In this document: one piece after another, positions 1-4,243 of the stretch
How positions within the stretch are numbered: position 1 is the first letter of the stretch
Layout of the letters: every line of letters starts with the position of its first letter
Assembly: GCA_035319765.1 (NCBI GenBank)
Contig: DATHCB010000069.1
Span: forward strand, 1-5,105
Direction of reading: 5' to 3'
Source of the DNA: DATHCB01 sp035319765
GTDB lineage: Archaea; Thermoproteota; Bathyarchaeia; Bathyarchaeales; SOJC01
Length of the DNA stretch: 5,105 nucleotides
The notes under the pieces: generated by a model
Databases searched by the model: none
What the model was told of the DNA's origin: nothing
What the model saw: the letters and a program-made list of their open reading frames with translations, nothing else
Made by a program: the position numbers and the translations under genes

Positions 1-9
1 ATGCTGTAG

Positions 10-14
10 GGTGA
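10..14 (+). promoter_or_regulatory. Shine-Dalgarno site GGTGA for the ribbon-helix-helix gene
   Basis: GGTGA is complementary to the conserved 3' end of 16S rRNA (UCACC) and sits 5 bases before the ATG at 20. It favours that ATG over the in-frame GTG at 11, which lies inside the site itself. Confidence 0.6.
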
Positions 15-19
15 AGGAC

Positions 20-175
20 ATGAAACTTGTTACTGTTCTCCTTCCGGAGGCTTATTTGGAGGGATTAGATGAATTGGTTCGTGCTAATTTGTATCCTAGT
101 AGAAGTTCTGCGATTCGCTCCGCAGTTAGGGATATGTTGAAGAAAGAACTTTGGCAGCGGGAATCCAGAGAATAG
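20..175 (+). CDS. Ribbon-helix-helix (CopG/MetJ-type) DNA-binding mini-protein, 51 aa
   Basis: A short complete frame encodes a single ribbon-helix-helix domain and little else. Residues 2-8 (KLVTVLL) form the DNA-contacting beta strand, about 10-23 helix A (ending DELVRAN), then the turn YPSRS at 25-29, and helix B from about 29 with AIRSAVRDMLKKEL. The turn and helix B pattern 'P-S-R-S-x-A-I-R-x-A-V-R-D' is the family hallmark. Such proteins bind DNA as dimers and usually act as repressors. ATG at 20 is preferred because GGTGA at 10-14 lies 5 bases upstream; the frame stays open to the left edge, with an in-frame GTG at 11. The gene converges on pyrF with a 6-base gap. In other archaea similar short proteins occur beside ftsZ (CdrS in haloarchaea); no ftsZ is visible here, so that equivalence is only a possibility and the target is unknown. 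Confidence 0.85.
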   Translation: MKLVTVLLPEAYLEGLDELVRANLYPSRSSAIRSAVRDMLKKELWQRESRE

Positions 176-181
176 AATTCT

Positions 182-946
182 TCAAGACTTTCTCAATTTT
201 GCCTCTTCTCGAATTTGCCTAGCCATCGATGCCGGGTTCGGCGCGTTGAAAATTGTTCTTCCAACGATTAGGTAACGCGCTCCTGCCGCTGCCGCGGATC
301 GAATATCACCACCTTGCGCGCCCACCCCTGGCGAGTAAATGGGCACCTTATCGGTCGTTATTTGTGCAATTTCTTCTATTTTTTCTGGATAAGTCGCTCC
401 CACAACTATACCGTCTGCGTTCCATTCTAATGCTTTTTTGGCAAACGCGATATATTGTAGTGTCGATGCAACTGTTTTTGCTTCCTGTATTGTTTGGCCA
501 TAACCTTCCCACGCTGCCTTGTGACTCATGTAGCATAGCAGAATGACGCCCTTCTCTAGTCTTTTAGCAACCTCAAAGACTGGTTGTAATCCCTCTTTCC
601 AACCTACAAATGGGTTCGCAATGACTGCATCAAACCCTGCTTTGTAATAATTTTCTGCAATTACCTTATTCGTGTTGCCGATGTCGTTTATTTTGCAGTC
701 CATTATCGTTGGCAGTTCATATCTGTGGGCTAGTTTGAGAATTTGTTGCACGCGGTCAAACAGACCGAGAGGCAGGATTAGGTGATGGTTCAGCTTTACG
801 GCGCATATGTGAAGGTGAACTTTTTCTAAGAGTTTCAAACTCGTTGACAAAAGGTTGCTTCTCGAGTTGGCAGCCATGTCAAGTGCAAGTATTATGTTGG
901 AGTCTTTTTCTCTCTGAGAACATTCCATTTCGAGCCTGAAGCGCAT
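182..946 (-). CDS. pyrF: Orotidine 5'-phosphate decarboxylase
   Basis: Catalyses the last step of de novo UMP synthesis, decarboxylation of OMP to UMP, as a cytosolic TIM-barrel dimer. All family landmarks are present in order: LALD at 20-23 (first-strand Asp), KLN at 51-53 (second-strand Lys), the catalytic Asp-Lys-Asp array in DCKINDIGNT (D83, K85, D88), the phosphate loop SPGVGAQGGD at 205-214, and GARYLIVGR at 222-230 with the phosphate-binding Arg. These last two separate it from hexulose-phosphate synthases, which share the DxKxxD motif. The 'DIGNT' form, where many prokaryotes have DIPNT, recalls eukaryotic enzymes. At 254 aa it is somewhat longer than many archaeal PyrF, mainly through about 17 extra N-terminal residues. 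ATG at 946 is chosen over ATG at 928 because GAGGTG lies 6 bases upstream. It follows the B3/B4 gene by 22 bases, so the two are probably cotranscribed. Confidence 0.97.
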   Translation of the reverse strand: MRFRLEMECSQREKDSNIILALDMAANSRSNLLSTSLKLLEKVHLHICAVKLNHHLILPLGLFDRVQQILKLAHRYELPTIMDCKINDIGNTNKVIAENYYKAGFDAVIANPFVGWKEGLQPVFEVAKRLEKGVILLCYMSHKAAWEGYGQTIQEAKTVASTLQYIAFAKKALEWNADGIVVGATYPEKIEEIAQITTDKVPIYSPGVGAQGGDIRSAAAAGARYLIVGRTIFNAPNPASMARQIREEAKLRKS

Positions 947-952
947 CTATCC

Positions 953-958
953 CACCTC
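953..958 (-). promoter_or_regulatory. Shine-Dalgarno site GAGGTG for pyrF
   Basis: On the minus strand GAGGTG stands 6 bases before the ATG at 946, a six-base match to the anti-Shine-Dalgarno sequence. It lies in the 22-base gap after the B3/B4 gene and fixes the pyrF start. Confidence 0.7.
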
Positions 959-968
959 TGCTACATTA

Positions 969-1658
969 TCAGCTTGTGTGGAAAACGTTTACTCTTTCTC
1001 TGATACCTCCAGCTGCGCTCTCGATGTAGGTCAATGCTTTCTCCACCGCATCAAAGAGTTGGTCCCTGCCTATGCTAGGCGCACCATAACCGATGATTAG
1101 CACGCTCCTCGTCTTGGTATTTATCTTTGTTTTATCAGCGTCACGGTATGGATATACGCACAGAATCTGCTTTGTATCTGCAACAAGCAGTGCTTTCTGT
1201 GCGAATTTCATTGGTCTGTTCATGCCTATGCCGGTGAACTCGTCCCTTTCAGTTGAAAAACGGATCTTTAAAGGAGGTGAGACAAAATCTAGATCAAATC
1301 CGCTTAAAGGAACTATAGTTTCGAGTGATGCGAGATTGTAAGCGTCAACGACATTCGATATACTTGGAATATCGTCTCCATGTAGCGCTCGCCTTAGTAA
1401 AGCCTCGCCTGCGGGTCTTATCTTCGTAGGGTCAATAGATAGAGACCAATACAGGTCACGATAGGCGCGCACCACTGGGTCATACCTTAGCAGTTCTGCT
1501 TTGTAGCTTTGGCGCATCTTCGCTAGGATGGACCGTTTCAGAGTCTCTGCCTCTTTTGCATGTCGTTCAACTTTAACTCCCTTAATTGTTCCACTGCATA
1601 CGAGTAAATCTGGAAAGCGAGTCGCCGCTTCTTTACTCCAATTTAAGAAGGGCTCCAT
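969..1658 (-). CDS. Free-standing B3/B4 domain protein (tRNA-editing-type domain of PheRS beta), 229 aa
   Basis: The whole protein is one B3/B4 domain, the module that in the phenylalanyl-tRNA synthetase beta chain hydrolyses misacylated Tyr-tRNA(Phe). Visible family motifs are DPTKIRPAGEALLRR at 76-90, IPSISNVVDAYNLASL at 97-112, PLSGFDLD at 117-124, and a C-terminal stretch with LLVADTKQILCVYPYRDA and a closing helix DAVEKALTYIESAAGG at 203-218. No synthetase catalytic core, B5 or anticodon-binding domain is attached, so it is not a PheT fragment; 200-240 aa is the normal size of the free-standing family. Trans-editing of a mischarged tRNA is the natural guess, but the substrate of these free-standing proteins is not, to my knowledge, established. 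The ATG at 1658 has GGAG (1667-1670) 8 bases upstream and an AT-rich box near 1700. It is the first gene of the pair with pyrF; no pathway link to pyrimidines is evident. Confidence 0.9.
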   Translation of the reverse strand: MEPFLNWSKEAATRFPDLLVCSGTIKGVKVERHAKEAETLKRSILAKMRQSYKAELLRYDPVVRAYRDLYWSLSIDPTKIRPAGEALLRRALHGDDIPSISNVVDAYNLASLETIVPLSGFDLDFVSPPLKIRFSTERDEFTGIGMNRPMKFAQKALLVADTKQILCVYPYRDADKTKINTKTRSVLIIGYGAPSIGRDQLFDAVEKALTYIESAAGGIRERVNVFHTS

Positions 1659-1693
1659 AGGGCAGACTCCGTTTTTTCAAAGAAAAATTGATT

Positions 1694-1708
1694 CCTTATA
1701 TTTTATAG
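1694..1708. promoter_or_regulatory. AT-rich TATA-like block, possible divergent promoter
   Basis: The block reads CTTATATTTTATAG on the plus strand and CTATAAAATATAAG on the minus strand. Both resemble archaeal TATA boxes. With a start about 26 bases downstream, minus-strand transcription would begin near 1675, giving a leader of about 17 bases that contains the GGAG for the B3/B4 gene. Plus-strand transcription would begin near 1724, just before the GAGGAGG at 1735-1741 of the DUF72 remnant. Only the minus-strand use still serves an intact gene. This is inferred from composition and spacing. Confidence 0.5.
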
Positions 1709-1734
1709 TTTGGGATAAATTCTGTGTAGGTTTT

Positions 1735-1741
1735 GAGGAGG
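1735..1741 (+). promoter_or_regulatory. Relict Shine-Dalgarno site GAGGAGG of the DUF72 pseudogene
   Basis: GAGGAGG is a strong ribosome-binding match that now precedes no intact gene. The bases after it read ATTTAGGTCGAA. Restoring one T (ATTTATGGTCGAA) would create an ATG at normal spacing that opens the DUF72 frame as M-V-E-C-C-G-Y, so the start codon seems to have been lost by a one-base deletion. Confidence 0.5.
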
Positions 1742-2222
1742 ATTTAGGTCGAATGTTGTGGCTATTCGATTGCAACAAGAAAATACTATGACTGCTTCAA
1801 CCTTGTCGAGATAAATAGGACTTTCTACAAATTTCCCAAAATCATTACGGCGAAGAAGTGGCGAGAAGAAGCGCCAAAGGCTTAGTTCACGGTAAAGGCG
1901 AATAAATCATAACCGCGAGTATAAACTTGAAACCAGCAAGTCTTGCCTTGATGGTTTTGAGCGGATGAGAACAATATGCTAGTTTTTAGAGCAAGGATTT
2001 TGCTCATCCAAACTGTGGCTTCCTTTACGTGCGCTACTAGCAATATTCAGATGAGGAGTTGAAGAGACTACACCGGATTATGAGAAGCTTCGAGAAGGAT
2101 GGAACGGTAGCTTACGTTCTTTTCGATAATGATCCATGTTTGATGATGCGCTGCGTTTTGAGCATCTTCTGGAGAAAAAGTGGTTTCCAGAGTTACTGAA
2201 GAGATGGGATTGGAATCCGTAA
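1742..2222 (+). pseudogene. DUF72-family protein, decayed (start lost, frameshifts, stops, internal deletion)
   Basis: No single frame is open, but successive pieces on the plus strand line up in order with the DUF72 family, a TIM-barrel-like family of unknown function. Piece 1, from 1748, reads VECCGYS, then RKYYDCFNLVEINRTFYKFP (1778-1837), KWREEAPK (1856-1879), a TAG at 1883, and FTVKANKS (1886-1909). Piece 2, in another frame from 1914, reads CLDGFERMRTIC (1944-1979), then a TAG at 1980. Piece 3 (about 1991-2026) reads ARILLIQT and ends ASF. Piece 4 reads FLYVRY, a TAG at 2038, YSDEELKRL (2044-2070) and AYVLFDND (2110-2133). Piece 5 (2142-2222) reads DDALRFEHLLE and ends at TAA. Going from ILLIQT almost directly to YVR and YSDEEL skips the family's central part, so roughly 80 codons appear deleted near 2010-2030. 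The remnant spans about 480 bases, against roughly 700-750 for an intact gene. The start codon also appears lost. Family identity is firm from motif order; the deletion size is an estimate. Confidence 0.85.
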
Positions 2223-2540
2223 GGGTGTTGACATGATAGATTCATTCCCCGGTACCCGAGGCAGTTTTGCTAAGAAGATTAGGCTGGAAACTCGTGAACT
2301 TGGAAGAGGGGAAGCAGGCAAGGCTGAGCGAGATGTAACAGAATGTGCCACAAGAAATAATCTTGAACATGGAAGATTTTACGAAGGCAGCCAAGTTACT
2401 GATTAAATTATCATCTTGAGTGCCACGCCATTATCTCTATAATGTAATGCTTTTCGTGCTTGAGCTTCCATGCGATAGGCGGAGATCGCTCTATTTGAAC
2501 TACCCTTCAATCTATGCTAATCACGCTCTTAATGAGGATG
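2223..2540. other. Intergenic stretch without a recognisable gene; possibly further decayed sequence
   Basis: I see no intact gene, RNA gene or repeat here. One plus-strand frame gives protein-like runs, for example PEAVLLRRLGWKLVNLEEG (2255-2311) and, after a TAA at 2336, PQEIILNMEDFTKAAKLL (2348-2401), ending at TGA 2417. It then stays open from GTG 2420 to TAA 2546. That frame has about as many stops as chance predicts, so it is at best a hint of a second decayed gene. A different frame holds a 57-codon ORF (ATG 2233 to TAA 2404) with GGTG 5 bases upstream. Its predicted protein has no recognisable motif and an unconvincing composition, so I do not call it. Confidence 0.35.
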
Positions 2541-2583
2541 AAAGATAAATCCCTTTAATACAAATAACACTGAGGAATCCAGT
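2541..2583 (+). promoter_or_regulatory. Putative promoter and ribosome-binding site of the DUF4152 gene
   Basis: Two AT-rich candidates precede the gene: AAAGATAAAT (2541-2550) and CTTTAATACAAATAA (2553-2567). The first would start transcription near 2573, leaving a very short leader; the second would start it almost on the TTG codon. GAGGA at 2572-2576 lies 7 bases before the TTG at 2584 and supports that start. Which box is used cannot be decided from the sequence. Confidence 0.4.
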
Positions 2584-3282
2584 TTGCGTATAATCTCTGC
2601 AGACTCCGGGGCTGCATTGTTGAACGATACGTTTGACGCTACTTCGATTGTTGCGGCTGCCGCAGTTCTTGTTGAGTCGCCCTACAGACTGGCCAAAAAA
2701 TCTATTGCAGAACCGATATTCTCGAGGATTACTGAGAGTCATGAATTAATTCTGCATGAGTTGGAGCTTTGTCAAGGGCTCTTGAAGGAAACTGGAGCCG
2801 ATGTTGTTCACTTGGATATGTCGTTCGGCGGCCTGCCGATGGAGGAGCTTTCGCCTATTCAGCTTTCGAACATCTCAGGCAAAGCTAGGGGCTATATTTT
2901 GAAAATACTGCCTAAGCTCAGAAAAATGGCTGCAGATATCAAGAGAGCCTACGGCGTAGAGGTTTTGGCAATCGGGAAGGATAGTGTTCCTGTGAGAATA
3001 GCTGAGCTGACGGCTGGAGCAAATGCGGTCTTGTACTCTGCAGAAAAGGCAGATGCTGAAAAAGTGAGGATGCGATTAGGCCTGCCGTCCAAGTGCTATC
3101 CAAGGATAGTGGAAAACGGAGTCGTGTTACACTCGTTGGCTCCTGCCGAGCATGACATCGCTGGATTTGCAGTAGATAATAGACAAGTTTTGGAAAAAGT
3201 TGTGTTCTCTGAGCTGATGAATCCTTGCGCACGTGGATTTCGAGCTCTAGAGTTTACCCCTGACAGCGCCCACGTCAAGTAG
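2584..3282 (+). CDS. DUF4152 family protein (archaeal, possible RNase H-like nuclease), 232 aa
   Basis: This matches the archaeal DUF4152 family along its length. It opens with MRIISADSGAALL (D7 after the first strand) and IVAAAAVLVESPYR at 22-35, then has VVHLDMSFGG at 74-83 (D78) and LAIGKDSVPVRIAELTAGA at 128-146 (K132, D133, E141), with an ANAVLYS strand. The 'ADSG' start, the conserved Asp in a second strand and the later Lys/Glu segment resemble the acidic layout of RNase H-like folds. I recall a Pyrococcus furiosus member described structurally as such a nuclease, but could not verify it here. No signal peptide or membrane segment is seen, so it is probably cytosolic. The start is TTG at 2584 (translated M), fitting the family N-terminus and backed by GAGGA 7 bases upstream; no in-frame ATG lies nearby. 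It stands alone on the plus strand and converges on nadC 94 bases further on. Confidence 0.85.
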   Translation: MRIISADSGAALLNDTFDATSIVAAAAVLVESPYRLAKKSIAEPIFSRITESHELILHELELCQGLLKETGADVVHLDMSFGGLPMEELSPIQLSNISGKARGYILKILPKLRKMAADIKRAYGVEVLAIGKDSVPVRIAELTAGANAVLYSAEKADAEKVRMRLGLPSKCYPRIVENGVVLHSLAPAEHDIAGFAVDNRQVLEKVVFSELMNPCARGFRALEFTPDSAHVK

Positions 3283-3349
3283 AGGGCAGAAAGATTGAAC
3301 CGCAAGACACAGGCTGGCTTGACTTCAACCTGGTAGCATTCGGGATAAT

Positions 3350-3373
3350 CTTTTCTTCATTTCTTCTGTTTTA
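3350..3373 (+). terminator. T-rich tract, probable transcription terminator of the DUF4152 gene
   Basis: Downstream of the DUF4152 stop, the plus strand carries a pyrimidine-rich run with several T clusters (CTTTTCTTCATTTCTTCTG and then TTTT), continuing more loosely to about 3385. Archaeal RNA polymerase terminates at such T tracts without needing a strong hairpin, and none is obvious. It lies between convergent genes. The minus strand has no matching T run just past the nadC stop. Confidence 0.45.
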
Positions 3374-3376
3374 ACA

Positions 3377-4243
3377 TTATTTCTTCCGTACTTTGACTAC
3401 TTTGAGGTTCATGTCTAAAGCCTTGGCGTTCTGCGTTATCTCTCCTAAGCTCAGAATGTCCACTCCGGTCGCTGCAAATTCCAGAACATTTTTTTCATTA
3501 ATCCTGCCGCTCGCTTCGACAAGAACATGGTTTCGGAGTCTCTTCTTCTCTAACTTCTCAAGCGCGTCCTTTATTTGCGTTGGTTGGAGATTGTCCAGCA
3601 TTATGACGTCCACTTTGGCTTCCGCCACCTTTACGGCATCGTCAGAGTTGGTGACTTCTATTTCGATCTTCTTCGAGAAAGACGTGCTCTCCCTTGCCTT
3701 TCTGACGGCTTGTGTGGCGCCGCCTGCAATTGCGATGTGATTGTCTTTGATCAAAACCATGTCATCCAAACCCGAACGATGTGCATCGCCACTGCCGATC
3801 ACAACTGCCTTTTTGTCGAAATATGCTAATCCAGGAGCAACTTTTCTCGTGCTAGCGATTCGAGTTTTGTAGCCTGCTTTCCTGATCTTTTCTACTATTT
3901 GTTTTGTCGTCGTGGCTATGCCGCTCATTCTTGATAAGAGATTAAGAAGTGTTCGTTCCATTGAAAGCAGTGTTCTTGCATCGCCTATGATCTTTAACAG
4001 AACAGTTTTAGGCTTCACTTCTGCCCCATTGACAACCGTTGTTTTTACCTGAACTCCAAGACTCTCTCCTAAGACTATGGCTTCTTCTAAGCCTGCGATC
4101 ACGCCGGCTTCTTTCGTACGAACTTCCGCCTCAACGGTTACGCCCGCAGGAATTGTTGCAAAAGTTGTCACATCGCCATGTCCCAGGTCTTCTTTCAGAA
4201 ATTCTTGCAACTTCTGCTCCAAGATTTCCCTAGGCAGAAACAT
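3377..4243 (-). CDS. nadC: Nicotinate-nucleotide pyrophosphorylase (quinolinate phosphoribosyltransferase)
   Basis: Converts quinolinate and PRPP to nicotinate mononucleotide, CO2 and PPi in de novo NAD synthesis; cytosolic. With the ATG at 4243 it has 288 aa, normal for the family. Motifs in order: EDLGHGDVTT at 18-27; ERTLLNLLSRMSGIAT at 96-111 (R97 at the subunit interface); STRKVAPG at 131-138 (R133, K134); GSGDAHRSGLDDMVLIKDNH at 150-169 (H155, R156, K166); EIEV with E196; IMLDN with D217; VEASGRI at 242-248; and GVDILSLGEIT at 260-270. The expected quinolinate- and PRPP-binding Arg, Lys, His and acidic residues are all present. The frame also opens at a GTG at 4258, adding five residues, but GGAG sits 5 bases before the ATG and that start fits the usual N-terminus. 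It overlaps the end of the glycosyltransferase gene by 14 bases, implying one transcript and coupled translation. nadA and nadB are not in the window. Confidence 0.96.
   Translation of the reverse strand: MFLPREILEQKLQEFLKEDLGHGDVTTFATIPAGVTVEAEVRTKEAGVIAGLEEAIVLGESLGVQVKTTVVNGAEVKPKTVLLKIIGDARTLLSMERTLLNLLSRMSGIATTTKQIVEKIRKAGYKTRIASTRKVAPGLAYFDKKAVVIGSGDAHRSGLDDMVLIKDNHIAIAGGATQAVRKARESTSFSKKIEIEVTNSDDAVKVAEAKVDVIMLDNLQPTQIKDALEKLEKKRLRNHVLVEASGRINEKNVLEFAATGVDILSLGEITQNAKALDMNLKVVKVRKK

Noticed and set aside
182..946. Alternative identity of pyrF as hexulose-6-phosphate synthase
   Set aside because: Both share DxKxxD, but the PGVGAQGGD phosphate loop and the VGR ending are those of OMP decarboxylase.
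969..1658. Reading the B3/B4 gene as a broken pheT (PheRS beta subunit)
   Set aside because: The gene is complete at the normal length of the free-standing family, and no other PheT domains appear in any frame nearby.
2233..2406. 57-codon ORF starting ATG with GGTG 5 bases upstream
   Set aside because: The predicted protein has no motif, an odd polar composition and a competing frame that looks more protein-like. It lies directly after a pseudogene in a decayed stretch.
2472..2489. Small inverted repeat GCGAT / ATCGC around an 8-base loop
   Set aside because: A five-base-pair stem is expected by chance and is not followed by a T run or placed at a gene end.
2420..2548. 42-codon open stretch from GTG 2420 to TAA 2546
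   Set aside because: Too short to stand out from chance, no ribosome-binding site with good spacing, no recognisable domain.
3310..3332. Possible imperfect hairpin (CAGG...CCTG with inner TTGA/TCAA) after the DUF4152 stop
   Set aside because: It needs a five-base bulge and a two-base loop, so it is not a credible stem. The T tract further down is a better terminator.
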